Positions 42,167 to 53,026 of a stretch of DNA of 64,000 nt are shown here, piece by piece. This DNA is from Roseiarcus sp963775575 (GTDB lineage Bacteria; Pseudomonadota; Alphaproteobacteria; Rhizobiales; Beijerinckiaceae): positions 558,001 to 622,000 of the forward strand of contig CAVZJG010000002.1 of assembly GCA_963775575.1 (NCBI GenBank), written 5' to 3'. The first letter of the stretch is position 1; the number at the start of each line of letters is the position of its first letter. The notes beneath the pieces are model-generated. The model did no database searches. It was given only the letters and a program-made list of their open reading frames with translations, and was not told the DNA's origin. The position numbers and the translations under genes are program-made.

Positions 42167-43927
42167 TCACGGGGGCTTGGCCGCCGCGCCGTCTTCGCCG
42201 CCGCCGGGGAGGCTCGCCCGCCGCTCGATCAAGTCCTTGCGCACCCAGAGTTCCGCCGGGAAGTCGCGGCCGGGCTCGGCGGCGAAGAACTGGTAATCGG
42301 CGCGCGCCGCCGTGATCGCCGGATCGCTCCATGCCCACTGGTGAAAGCGCGTGTCGAGCCTGCCGACCAGGATCGCGTCGGGCCGGCCTCTTTCGATGTC
42401 CTCGACCAGCATCCGGCGATCGCGGTCGATATAGGGGGCCAAGCGCCGAGCGAGCGCTTCGTCGCCGGGATGCTCGTCGATGAGGCGGCGGGCGGCGGAG
42501 GCGATCCAGAGGCTCGGAACCCTTTGGACCCAGACGCCCCCGACCGCGCGCGTCATCGGGTGGCCGAAGGCGAGGCTTTCGGAAATCGCGACGACGGTCG
42601 GATGCGGCCCCAGGCTCGCGAGCGCGTGGGCGAGAGCCGGCGTGCGGACGCCGTTCATCGCGAACAGGCCGCAGGCGACGCCGATCGCGGCGGCGACGCC
42701 CGTTTGGGCGAGCGGCGCCTTCCACTCGCGCGGCCGGCCGGTCGGTTCGAGGGCGGCGCCAAGCGCGCCCGCGCCGGCCGCCGCGGCGAAGGCGATCGGC
42801 AGCGGCCATCGGCCGAGCCATAGCAGGAGCAGCGCCGCCGCGACGCCGGCGAGCGCGCCGATCGCGATCCGGCGCGGGACGGGCGGGGAAAGCTCGAGCG
42901 CCAAGCCGGCGGCCAGGATCATGAACGCCAGCGCGGGATAAGTCTGATAGAGCCAGCCCTTGCCTTGCACGAAATAGGCGGCGAGCGCGCCGAGGGCGGC
43001 GAGCGCGGGGACCGCGATCCTCGGCTCGCCGAGGCGCCGCGCCGCGATCTGGATGAGCGCCGCGCCGAGCAGGAGGGTCAAGAGAACGCCGGGTTCGCTC
43101 AGCAGTTCGAGAAGAGATTCGCGATTCGGCTCGTAGACCGCAAGGCCGAGCGGCAGGATGTCGGCGACATAATGGGGGAAGGCCGACGCGACCAGCGCCA
43201 CGTAGGCCAATCCGACCGCCGCCGCCGCGGTGAATTCGACCGCGCCGATCAGCGCGCGGACGCCGATCCGGCTGGCGAGATACGGCGCCAGCGCGACGGC
43301 GACGAGGGCGTAGGGCGGCTTGATCGCGGCCATTACGCCGGCGCCGATCCCTGCGACGATCGCCTCCCGCCAATCCACCGGCGCGCCGGCGGCCCGCGCC
43401 GCGGCGAGCGCGAGAAAGGGAAGGCCGTAGAGCGCCGCCAGTTGATCGCGCTCGCAAAAGGATTGGCCCGGCAGAATCGCCAGCGCGATCAGCACGACGC
43501 CGAACCCGAGCGGCCCGATCCGACCGATCAGCCCCGCCCGGCCGAGAATCGCGGCGCTGAGGCCGACCGCAGCGGCGATGCTGAGGAAGCCGAAGGCGGC
43601 GACGGCGAACTCCGGCCATACGCCGACGAGGCGCGCCAGGGCGATCGCCGGCCAGTAGAGAAGAAGCGAAGCGGGCGGATTGATCTCGATGAAGTCGCGG
43701 TAGGGGACCTCGCCGTCGAGCCACTTTTCGTCGGCGGTGATCAGCCAGGAGACGTCGCCGAGCAGGCCGAAGCGCGCCTGCAGCGCGACCGCGAGCGCGC
43801 CGATCGCCAGCGTCAGCCCGATCGCGACGGGCATGCGCCCAACCGAGGCCGGCAGGGGTTGGCGCAATCGGGCGGCGGGCGAGAGAAGGGACATGGCCGG
43901 CGCTGTCCGTTCATTCATGTTGAGCAT
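42167..43927 (-). CDS. Polytopic membrane glycosyltransferase-like protein (GT39/GT-C type)
   Basis: 586 aa from ATG 43927 (other starts possible at 43981 and 43894). At least ten membrane helices. Early luminal loop LITADEKWLDGEVPYRDFIEINPPASLLLYWPAI holds the acidic and PYRDF-like residues typical of GT-C transferases that use lipid-linked sugars. The C-terminal soluble part carries DRDRRMLVEDIERGRPDAILVG. Follows the GT2 gene closely (28 bp), so the pair probably makes and uses a polyprenyl-phosphate sugar. Confidence 0.65.
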   Translation of the reverse strand: MLNMNERTAPAMSLLSPAARLRQPLPASVGRMPVAIGLTLAIGALAVALQARFGLLGDVSWLITADEKWLDGEVPYRDFIEINPPASLLLYWPAIALARLVGVWPEFAVAAFGFLSIAAAVGLSAAILGRAGLIGRIGPLGFGVVLIALAILPGQSFCERDQLAALYGLPFLALAAARAAGAPVDWREAIVAGIGAGVMAAIKPPYALVAVALAPYLASRIGVRALIGAVEFTAAAAVGLAYVALVASAFPHYVADILPLGLAVYEPNRESLLELLSEPGVLLTLLLGAALIQIAARRLGEPRIAVPALAALGALAAYFVQGKGWLYQTYPALAFMILAAGLALELSPPVPRRIAIGALAGVAAALLLLWLGRWPLPIAFAAAAGAGALGAALEPTGRPREWKAPLAQTGVAAAIGVACGLFAMNGVRTPALAHALASLGPHPTVVAISESLAFGHPMTRAVGGVWVQRVPSLWIASAARRLIDEHPGDEALARRLAPYIDRDRRMLVEDIERGRPDAILVGRLDTRFHQWAWSDPAITAARADYQFFAAEPGRDFPAELWVRKDLIERRASLPGGGEDGAAAKPP

Positions 43928-43955
43928 TGCGACGCCGCGCGCCGGCGAGGGGTCA

Positions 43956-44948
43956 TCACCCGTGCTTCGCGCTCGCCGCATAGGCTTCCCTACGGGTCGC
44001 GGGCGCTTCGGCGCCGGCCTCGAAACCCACGGTTTTGTCGACGATGTAAAGCGGGCGGCGTTTGACCTCGGCGTAGATGCGCCCGACGTAGACGCCCATG
44101 ACGCCGGTCATCAGCATGTTGGCGCCGCCGAGAAAGGCCATGAGTACGATGATCGAACTCCAGCCGCGCGCGAGATTGGCGTTCATCGCCCATTGCGCGA
44201 TGACCCACACGCCATAGAAGATCGCCAGGGTCGAGATCGCCAGTCCCGCCCACAGGGCGACGCGCAGCGGCGCGTCGGAAAACGAGACGACGCCGTCGAC
44301 CGCCAGGCGCAACATCTTGGTCAGCGAGTATTTGGTCCGGCCGGCCGCGCGCGGCGGACGATGGAACGGCGCCACGGTCTGGCGGAAGCCGATCCAGGCG
44401 AACATGCCGCGCACGAAGCGGTCGCGCTCCGGCATGGCGAGGAAGGCGTCGAGCGCCTTGCGGTCGACCAGGCGGAAATCGCCGACGTTGCGCGGAATTT
44501 CGACCTCGCTGAGCTTGCCGAGCAGGCGATAGAAAAGACCGGCGGCGGCGCGCTTGAACCGGCTTTCGCCCTCACGCGATAGGCGCTCGGCGTAGACGAC
44601 CTGGTAGCCCTCTTTCCACTTGGCGATCATGTCCAGCACGACCTCGGGCGGGTCCTGCAAATCGGCGTCCATGACGATGACCGCGTCGCCTGTGGCGCGT
44701 TCCATGCCGGTGGTGATGGCGATCTGGTGGCCGAAATTGCGCGACAGCTTGACGAAGCGGTAGCGCCGGTCGGCGCGCGCCTTCGCCTCCAGAACGATCG
44801 AGCTGGCGTCGCGCGACCCGTCGTCGACGAAGATCGCCTCGGCCGGCGCGTCGAGCGCGTCGAGCAGCGCGTCGAGCCGCCTGAGCAGCATCGGCAGGAC
44901 CGCTTCTTCGTTGTAGATGGGAATGACCAGGGAATAGACGGGAGTCAT
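43956..44948 (-). CDS. Family 2 polyprenyl-phosphate glycosyltransferase (GtrB/ArnC-like)
   Basis: 330 aa from ATG 44948. GT-A domain: YSLVIPIYNEEAVLPMLL, EAIFVDDGSRDAS, GDAVIVMDADLQDPPEV, GDFRLVDRKAL, then two C-terminal membrane helices (VALWAGLAISTLAIFYGVW; SSIIVLMAFLGGANMLMTGVMGVYVGRIY). Makes a lipid-linked sugar on the cytoplasmic face. Confidence 0.9.
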   Translation of the reverse strand: MTPVYSLVIPIYNEEAVLPMLLRRLDALLDALDAPAEAIFVDDGSRDASSIVLEAKARADRRYRFVKLSRNFGHQIAITTGMERATGDAVIVMDADLQDPPEVVLDMIAKWKEGYQVVYAERLSREGESRFKRAAAGLFYRLLGKLSEVEIPRNVGDFRLVDRKALDAFLAMPERDRFVRGMFAWIGFRQTVAPFHRPPRAAGRTKYSLTKMLRLAVDGVVSFSDAPLRVALWAGLAISTLAIFYGVWVIAQWAMNANLARGWSSIIVLMAFLGGANMLMTGVMGVYVGRIYAEVKRRPLYIVDKTVGFEAGAEAPATRREAYAASAKHG

Positions 44949-45110
44949 GGCGGCGCGAGCCTTGGCAGGGGAGCCCTGACCAGAGTTAGCGGGCAACGCT
45001 TAAGAAAGCCGTAAGCCGCCGGGCGGAAGCGCCTCTACCGGCGCGGGCGCGTCTCTGCTAGGAAGCGCCGGTTCGTCGAGGCGACGCCGAAAGCCGCCGG
45101 GAGAGCCGCC

Positions 45111-45995
45111 ATGGAATGGGAAAACACCCCCGTATCGATGAATGTCGAGGATCGCCGCGGCTCGGAGGGCGGCGCGCCGTTCGGCGGCGGCTCGGGCGGC
45201 CTCGGCCTCGGCGCCATCGTCGTCCTCGCCTTGATCGGCTATTTCACCGGCATCGATCCGCGCCTTCTCATCGGCGGCGCGGAGATTCTCACCGGCGGCT
45301 CCAACGGCGCGATCCAGACGCCGGTCGCCCCTGTCGGCCAGCCCGCCGCCGGACGCAACGACCCGATGAAGATCTTCGTCGAGCACGTGCTGGGCGAGAC
45401 GGAGGCGGTGTGGGCGCAAGTGCTGCCGGCGCAGAAGGGCGTCGCCTACGTCGACGCGAAGCTGGTGCTCTACGACGGCGCGACCGCGTCGGGCTGCGGC
45501 GGCGCGCAGGCGTCGATGGGGCCGTTCTATTGCCCCAACGACAAGAAGGTCTATCTCGACCTGTCGTTCTTCCGCGACATGCAGACCAAGTACGGCGGCG
45601 GCGGCGACTTCGCCTACGCCTACGTGATCGCCCATGAAATCGGCCATCACGTCCAGGACCTGCTCGGCATTCTCGACAAGGTCGACGCGGCCAAGCAAGG
45701 CGTCAGCCGCACGCAGGCCAACGCGCTGTCCGTGCGGGTCGAGCTGATGGCCGATTGCCTGGCCGGCGTGTGGGCCGCCAACGCCAATCAGAAATGGAAG
45801 CTCCTCGACCCCGGCGACGTCGAAAAGGCGCTGGCGACCGCGGCGGCGATCGGCGACGACCGCCTGCAAACGGCGGCGCGCGGCTACGCCGTGCCCGACA
45901 GCTTCACCCACGGATCGTCGGCGATGCGCCAGAAATGGCTGACCGCCGGCCTCGACAGCGGTCAGATCGATTCCTGCAACACCTTCCGCCAGTAG
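45111..45995 (+). CDS. ypfJ: Neutral zinc metallopeptidase, YpfJ/KPN_02809 family
   Basis: 294 aa. One membrane helix near the N-terminus (LGAIVVLALIGYFTGIDP), then the family's GCGGAQASMGPFYCPNDKKVYLDLSFF and zinc motif AYVIAHEIGHHVQ (HEIGH), with ELMADCLAGVWA as the third-ligand helix. Function in the cell unknown. Confidence 0.92.
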   Translation: MEWENTPVSMNVEDRRGSEGGAPFGGGSGGLGLGAIVVLALIGYFTGIDPRLLIGGAEILTGGSNGAIQTPVAPVGQPAAGRNDPMKIFVEHVLGETEAVWAQVLPAQKGVAYVDAKLVLYDGATASGCGGAQASMGPFYCPNDKKVYLDLSFFRDMQTKYGGGGDFAYAYVIAHEIGHHVQDLLGILDKVDAAKQGVSRTQANALSVRVELMADCLAGVWAANANQKWKLLDPGDVEKALATAAAIGDDRLQTAARGYAVPDSFTHGSSAMRQKWLTAGLDSGQIDSCNTFRQ

Positions 45996-46031
45996 ACGGG
46001 GAGGGTTCGCAACGCTCGCGCCCTCGCCGCG

Positions 46032-47285
46032 TCATTGCGCCTCGAGCCATTTCCTCGCCCGCTCGGCGGCGAGGGCGCCGGAGCGCACCGCGCTTTCCAG
46101 CGTGTCGGGCAGCCCGTTCTGGACGTAGGCGCCGGCGAGAAAGAGATTGCGCCAGGGCGTCTCGCAACTCGGCCTCAGCGCGTCCTGGCGCGGGGTCGCC
46201 GCGAAGGTCGCGTGGGCTTGCCGGATGATTCGCCAAGCCGGCGGCGCGTCCGACAATCCCGTCAGCGCCGCGACTTCGCGCCACAGATCGGCCGCCAGCC
46301 TTTCGCGCGGGCTCTCCATCGCGACGCCGGCGTCTCTGATCGCGACGGAAATGCGGTCTTCGCCGCAAAACATCCAATGGAACGCGCCGTTGACCAGGCC
46401 GAGAATCGGCGGCGCGCCGGGTGGCGGGGAAATCGCGAAATGGACGACGATCGCGGCGTTGAACTCTTGCGGCGCGCTCAGTCCCGGCGCGAGAAAGGCG
46501 GCGACCTGCGGCGGCGTCGCCAGGATCACGCCGTCGCCGCGCTCGAGATCGACGCGGTCGTGTTCGAATTCAAGCCCCTCCGCGTCCTCGCTCGCGAGAT
46601 CGAGCGCCGCCAGCCGGCGCTCGAAACGGATCGCGGCGCCGCGTCGGCGCAAGGCCTTCGCCGCGGGCTCGACGAACGCCCGTTCAAACCCGCGAACCGG
46701 CGTCAGCGGCCGTGCGCCGCCGAGCCGGGTCTCGCCGAGCGCGGCGCCGGCGAGCCGCGCCGAGGCGCGCTCCAGATCGGTGTTGAGCGCCGCGAGCGCG
46801 AACGGGCGCCAGAGCCGCTCGGCGGCGGGACCGACGCTCGGCGCGTAGTCGCCGAGCAGCGCGTTCGCGGGGGCGCGGCCGAGCCGAGCCGCGGGCCAGT
46901 AGTCCCTCAGGCGCGTTTGCGGCGCGCGTCGGCGCGGGTCGAGAATCCACCACGGCAAAGGGCCGCCGCCCGGCCGCAGCGTCCAGCGCTCGCCGCTCGC
47001 CATATCGGCGAAGGCGACGCCGCCGGGCGCGGCGTCGCGCCACTGGGCGCGCGCGCCGATCGCCTCGATGAGCCCCAAGGCGTAGCGCCAACTCGACAGC
47101 ACGACGCGAGGGCCGCTCTCGAAGCTCATCGCCGCCGCCTCGTCGAAGAAAGTCCGGCGTCGGCCGCCCGCCTGCGCCGCGCTTTCGTGAACGACGATGT
47201 CCGCCTTCGCCGTCGCCGCCAGATGAAGGGCCGCCGAAAGTCCGGACGCTCCCGCGCCGATGATATGGACGGTTGGGCGCTTCAT
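46032..47285 (-). CDS. hpnE: Hydroxysqualene dehydroxylase HpnE
   Basis: 417 aa FAD-dependent amine-oxidase-like protein: VHIIGAGASGLSAALHLA, ESAAQAGGRRRTFFDE, GPRVVLSSWRYAL, and C-terminal LFLAGAYVQNGLPDTLESAVRSGALAA. HpnE reduces hydroxysqualene to squalene in hopanoid synthesis. Normally next to hpnC/hpnD; here alone, so linkage is lost in this window. Confidence 0.85.
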   Translation of the reverse strand: MKRPTVHIIGAGASGLSAALHLAATAKADIVVHESAAQAGGRRRTFFDEAAAMSFESGPRVVLSSWRYALGLIEAIGARAQWRDAAPGGVAFADMASGERWTLRPGGGPLPWWILDPRRRAPQTRLRDYWPAARLGRAPANALLGDYAPSVGPAAERLWRPFALAALNTDLERASARLAGAALGETRLGGARPLTPVRGFERAFVEPAAKALRRRGAAIRFERRLAALDLASEDAEGLEFEHDRVDLERGDGVILATPPQVAAFLAPGLSAPQEFNAAIVVHFAISPPPGAPPILGLVNGAFHWMFCGEDRISVAIRDAGVAMESPRERLAADLWREVAALTGLSDAPPAWRIIRQAHATFAATPRQDALRPSCETPWRNLFLAGAYVQNGLPDTLESAVRSGALAAERARKWLEAQ

Positions 47286-47547
47286 CGAGGCTTTCCAACG
47301 CCGTGAGCGAGCGAACTCCGCGCTTCGAACGCTTGGCGCGCCGCGCCGGATCGTTCGCTCCGCCGCGAGGGCTCGAGACCGCTGGCGCGAAAGCTAGCCG
47401 CGCCCTCGCCGCCGCGCAACGGGCGCGGCCGGCCCGCCGTCGGCGGCGAAGTCGTCAGGGCGCCATGACGAGGCAAGAAGCGGCCCGACTCGCGACGGCG
47501 ATCGCAATCTGCGCGGCGAGTTCGCCGCTCGGTCCATGACCTGACGG

Positions 47548-47745
47548 TCAAAAAGCTTTTGGCAGACCTGCGTCCTTCATTACGGCGTTGGCCGTGTGGA
47601 CAACGACGGTGTTCCGGGGGACCGTGAAATTGCGATTGGTGATCGGGCTATGCCAAATCTCATGCGAGCCCTTCGCTTGACGGACAAACGAACACCCCGC
47701 GTCGCGGAGCAGTCGAACCAGCGCGGGATAGAGGTTGGAGCCCAT
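47548..47745 (-). CDS. hicA: HicA-type mRNA interferase toxin
   Basis: 65 aa with the dsRBD-like HicA pattern LVRLLRDAGCSFVRQAKGSHEIWHSP (catalytic His in GSHEIW) and FTVPRNTVVVHTANAVMKDAGL. Start overlaps the hicB stop (TGATG). Confidence 0.88.
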   Translation of the reverse strand: MGSNLYPALVRLLRDAGCSFVRQAKGSHEIWHSPITNRNFTVPRNTVVVHTANAVMKDAGLPKAF

Positions 47746-47963
47746 CAGCCCGCCAGAACGACTTCCCGTTCAAAGCGAATTCTCGACCCGCCGATTTGTT
47801 CCCCCACGAGATCGGCGGCGACGTCCTGAACGACCTCGACGAACTCCTCGAAGGTGTCAGCCTCGATGTTCAAGCCGGGAATATCCGAATGAAGGACAAA
47901 GTATCTACGCCCGGCTTCGTCGAAGCCGACCTTGACGACGTAACTCACGAGCGTCTCGTGCAT
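47745..47963 (-). CDS. hicB: HicB-like antitoxin
   Basis: 72 aa from ATG 47963 (AGGGAA upstream). YVVKVGFDEAGRRYFVLHSDIPGLNIEADTFEEFVEVVQDVAADLV is the partial RNase-H-like HicB/DUF1902 fold. Order antitoxin-toxin on one transcript. Lacks an obvious DNA-binding domain. Confidence 0.82.
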   Translation of the reverse strand: MHETLVSYVVKVGFDEAGRRYFVLHSDIPGLNIEADTFEEFVEVVQDVAADLVGEQIGGSRIRFEREVVLAG

Positions 47964-48106
47964 AATTCCCTGTGAACCATAATAAGATGCGTTTGTTTCT
48001 CTAAGATGAGAAAGTGGCATTTATCGGAGGCTGGCGTCAAATCGCGGGCGCCGTCGGGGCCGCGTCCCGTTTGCCCATGACGGCGTCTGCTCGACTGGAA
48101 ATCGCC

Positions 48107-48181
48107 CTACCCCGCCGAAGTCCGCAGCGCCAGCGCGTGCAGCTCGCAGCCCCTGCGGCCCTTGAGCGCGCCGTTCGGCGG
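48107..48181 (-). pseudogene. Remnant of a BolA-like C-terminus
   Basis: Minus-strand reading ...GALKGRRGCELHALALRTSAG followed by a stop matches the end of the intact BolA gene 330 bp away (ALEGRMGGVLHALALTTAPG). No upstream part is recognisable. Probably a decayed second bolA copy. Confidence 0.4.
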
Positions 48182-48197
48182 ACGACTCCGCCCGACG

Positions 48198-48296
48198 CTA
48201 CATCACCACGACGCCGAAATAGACAAGATCCGCCGTCAGGCCGAAAACTATCGAACTCAGCGCTGCGAGCCCATACAGGGTCACACGGATCGCCAT
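48198..48296 (-). CDS. Possible 32-aa single-helix membrane peptide
   Basis: ATG at 48296 is preceded by a strong GGAGG site at good spacing. The product starts MAIRVTLYGLAALSS, continues as one hydrophobic helix (IVFGLTADLVYFGVVVM) and ends there. It is too short for ordinary gene finders. Function unknown. Confidence 0.45.
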   Translation of the reverse strand: MAIRVTLYGLAALSSIVFGLTADLVYFGVVVM

Positions 48297-48438
48297 CGTC
48301 GCCTCCCTCAGTCTCGGGACGGCTTTACGGTCTGTTAACTCTTCTCTCGCCGCGTTGTTCCACGGCGGGGGCGAGCGCGGCCGCCGGCGGTTTGCGCGGA
48401 TTCGGACGCGGCGGCTGGGGGGCGATCTTCGTCGCGCC

Positions 48439-48669
48439 TCACCCCGGCGCCGTCGTCAGCGCCAGCGCGTGCAACACGCCGCCCATGCGGCCCTCGAGCG
48501 CGTCGTAGACCATCTGGTGCTGCTGCACCCGGCTCTTGCCGGCGAAGGCGGCGCTGACGACGCTGGCGGCGTAATGTTCGCCGTCTCCGGCGAGATCCTT
48601 GACCTCGACGCGCGCGTCGGGCAGCGCCTCGCGGATCAGGCGCTCGATTTCGGCGACGGACATGGCCAT
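48439..48669 (-). CDS. bolA: BolA-family protein
   Basis: 76 aa: MSVAEIERLIREALPDARVEVKDLAGDGEHYAASVVSAAFAGKSRVQQHQMVYDALEGRMGGVLHALAL, with the BolA loop and conserved His (VLHAL). Works with a monothiol glutaredoxin in Fe-S trafficking; the grx gene is not downstream here. Confidence 0.9.
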   Translation of the reverse strand: MAMSVAEIERLIREALPDARVEVKDLAGDGEHYAASVVSAAFAGKSRVQQHQMVYDALEGRMGGVLHALALTTAPG

Positions 48670-48672
48670 GAC

Positions 48673-48776
48673 TTATCTCGCCTCCTCTGTCGGCTCTCTC
48701 GCCTGATTCTCGGACGCGGCGACCCGATCAGGGCGGGCGTCGTCGCAGCCCGAGAGCGCCTTCGCCGCCGCGACGT

Positions 48777-48780
<4 letters not shown>
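48673..48780 (-). CDS. Possible 35-aa ORF between purL and bolA
   Basis: ATG overlaps the purL stop (ATGA) and the frame ends 3 bp before the bolA start. Product MNVAAAKALSGCDDARPDRV... has no recognised domain; may simply couple translation from purL to bolA. Confidence 0.3.
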
Positions 48781-51002
<2,222 letters not shown>

Positions 51003-51220
51003 CTCGGCGCGTCCTCGATCGTAAGCCCTTAAGCCCGCATAGCCGCGCGCGCGCGGCATGGCAATGGGCCGAGCCGCGTCGGCCGCGCGACCGCAAACTT
51101 CGTGCGCGGAAATGTCGCCGGCGCCAGTGGATATCGCAGTGCGACAATCCATTGAGCAGGTGGGGTGTTCATGCTATGTTCTCGTGATCAAAACTCCGGA
51201 AATTCACCGACGGGGATTCG

Positions 51221-52222
51221 ATGTTGCATTTGCCTGCCACGCGAACGTTCGGTCTGCGGCCGGAAGCGGTCCGTTGCGGACCCGGCGGTCTTTTCGTCGG
51301 ATCGGTCCCGCTGCTTCGCCGACGGCGGAATTTGTACGGTCGCGAAGGGTGGTCTGTCCGCTCGGAGGAGGAACTCAATAAGGAGCTCGCGGCGCGTTAC
51401 GGCCTGCCGATCGAGGTCGCGGCGAAGGCCGGCGGGCTCGCCTCCGTCGCGCGGGCGCTCGATCGCGGCGACCTGGCGCTGGCGGGGATCGCCGCGGCGC
51501 CGCTGCAATTTCCCGATCCGCCGCCGTTGGAAAAGGGCGCGCCGGCGGCCGACGATTGGGCGAAGCTGGCGGCGGAACTCGCGTGGAGCGGCCTCCTCAA
51601 GGGCGACTGGGATCCGGCCAAGCATCCGCGCATTGGCCAAAAGCCGAATCCGGGGTGGTTCGCGGAAGTTGCGCGCGAGGTCCGGGAGGCGACATCTCGG
51701 ATGCGCGCATGGCCCTCGCCGCGGTTCAACAAGGCGCTGCGGAAGTTCGTGGCGGACGTCGCGAAGAAGGGAGGGCTCTCGAGATTCGGACCGTACGGCG
51801 ATGCGGCCGCAATCATATGGGAGCTTGTGGAGCAACTCGGGCCTTCGGCGCTCAACGACGGCGAAGAGCGCGCGATCGAGCAGACCAACGCCTATTTCGA
51901 TCCGCCCAAGTCGCTGGAGGAACTTCAGAGCCCGCCGACGCAAAATGTTCTCGGCTATGAGCGGCATCACATCGTCGAGCAGAACGACGACAACGTCGCG
52001 AAGACGCCGGTCGTCAAGTTCGGCCGTGCCGCGATCGATGGTCCAAGCAATATTGTTTATATTCCGAGACTGAAACACGAGCTCATCACGGCGGATTTCA
52101 ATAGCGAAGTGTCTGTCGGCCCGCCGGGACAAACCCTGAGAGATCTCGTCGACGATTTGGATTTCGACGAACAACGCTCGTTCGGGTTCTACATGTTACG
52201 AAGATATGGAATCCTGCAATGA
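51221..52222 (+). CDS. Putative HNH/AHH-type nuclease toxin
   Basis: 333 aa. The C-terminal domain reads GYERHHIVEQNDDN (His249-His250) ... AIDGPSNIVYIPRLKHELI (Asn277, His286), the ββα-metal arrangement of HNH/AHH nucleases used as toxin tips in polymorphic toxins. The N-terminal part (GLPIEVAAKAGGLASVARALDRGDLALAGIA) is helical and not a known export domain; no signal peptide is seen. The TGA overlaps the ATG of the next gene (ATGA), which encodes a DUF2019-like protein, as expected for toxin plus immunity. Could also be a phage- or element-borne nuclease. Confidence 0.68.
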   Translation: MLHLPATRTFGLRPEAVRCGPGGLFVGSVPLLRRRRNLYGREGWSVRSEEELNKELAARYGLPIEVAAKAGGLASVARALDRGDLALAGIAAAPLQFPDPPPLEKGAPAADDWAKLAAELAWSGLLKGDWDPAKHPRIGQKPNPGWFAEVAREVREATSRMRAWPSPRFNKALRKFVADVAKKGGLSRFGPYGDAAAIIWELVEQLGPSALNDGEERAIEQTNAYFDPPKSLEELQSPPTQNVLGYERHHIVEQNDDNVAKTPVVKFGRAAIDGPSNIVYIPRLKHELITADFNSEVSVGPPGQTLRDLVDDLDFDEQRSFGFYMLRRYGILQ

Positions 52223-52938
52223 CCGCGAAGACATACGCTCTGATGAGCGACGACGAACTGATCGACGAATTCGTTCGCTTGGCCAAGAGTGTCAGCAGCC
52301 TGTGGACGTACTGGTTCAACAGGCCGGAAAAGACGCCGGAGCGGGATGAGATGTTTCGGGAGCTCAGGGCGGTCAGCGCCGAGTTGTGCGCGCGCAAGCC
52401 GATCGAAAGACTGCGGCAGTTGTTCGAACACGAGAACGTCGACGTGCGGTTCCGCGCCGTCTGGGCGTTCTTGAACGTCGATCCGGACTGGGCGATCGCG
52501 ACGATCTCGGCGCATACGGAGGATCTCGCGACCAAGGACGTGATCGCGCTAAGTGCGCGCGCCAAGAAGCGCCCGCCGGCGCGCCCGACCTTGAAGGACA
52601 TGTCGACGGAGCAATTGGTTTCCCGATTCGAGGACGCCGGGATTCGCCATTACGCGACGCGATTTCTCGGCGACGAAACCGAGCCGTTCGACGTCAAGTT
52701 GAGCAATCGAATCGTCGGCGAAATGCGCGAAATCGTCGGTGAGCTGAAATCCCGCGACGCCTTGGCCGAGTTGCTGCCGCTGCTCGACCATTCCAACATC
52801 ACCGTCCGCCATGACGCGGCGAGCTTTTGCGTTGCCATCGCCCGCGAACGCGCGATCGCCGCGCTCGAAGCGATAGAGGCGAGCCGGGACGCGATCGAAA
52901 GCTCCAGAGCGGGCACGGAGACTCTTCTTCCTGCGTAA
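52219..52938 (+). CDS. DUF2019-like immunity protein, two HEAT-like units
   Basis: 239 aa. Two similar halves: DELIDEFVRLAKS...FRELRAVSAELCARKPIERLRQLFEHENVDVRFRAVWAFLNVDPDWAIATI, then TEQLVSRFEDAGI...GEMREIVGELKSRDALAELLPLLDHSNITVRHDAASFCVAIARERAIAAL. This is the DUF2019 helical-repeat domain, found as immunity protein beside toxins. Overlap with the nuclease gene supports the pairing. Confidence 0.72.
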   Translation: MTAKTYALMSDDELIDEFVRLAKSVSSLWTYWFNRPEKTPERDEMFRELRAVSAELCARKPIERLRQLFEHENVDVRFRAVWAFLNVDPDWAIATISAHTEDLATKDVIALSARAKKRPPARPTLKDMSTEQLVSRFEDAGIRHYATRFLGDETEPFDVKLSNRIVGEMREIVGELKSRDALAELLPLLDHSNITVRHDAASFCVAIARERAIAALEAIEASRDAIESSRAGTETLLPA

Positions 52939-53026
52939 GCAGGACGGGGATGGCAAGTCAGGCTCGCCCTGAGACCGAACGCGAGCCCGATCTTGTCTCT
53001 TTTCGCGCGCCCAGCGGCCGCTCGCT

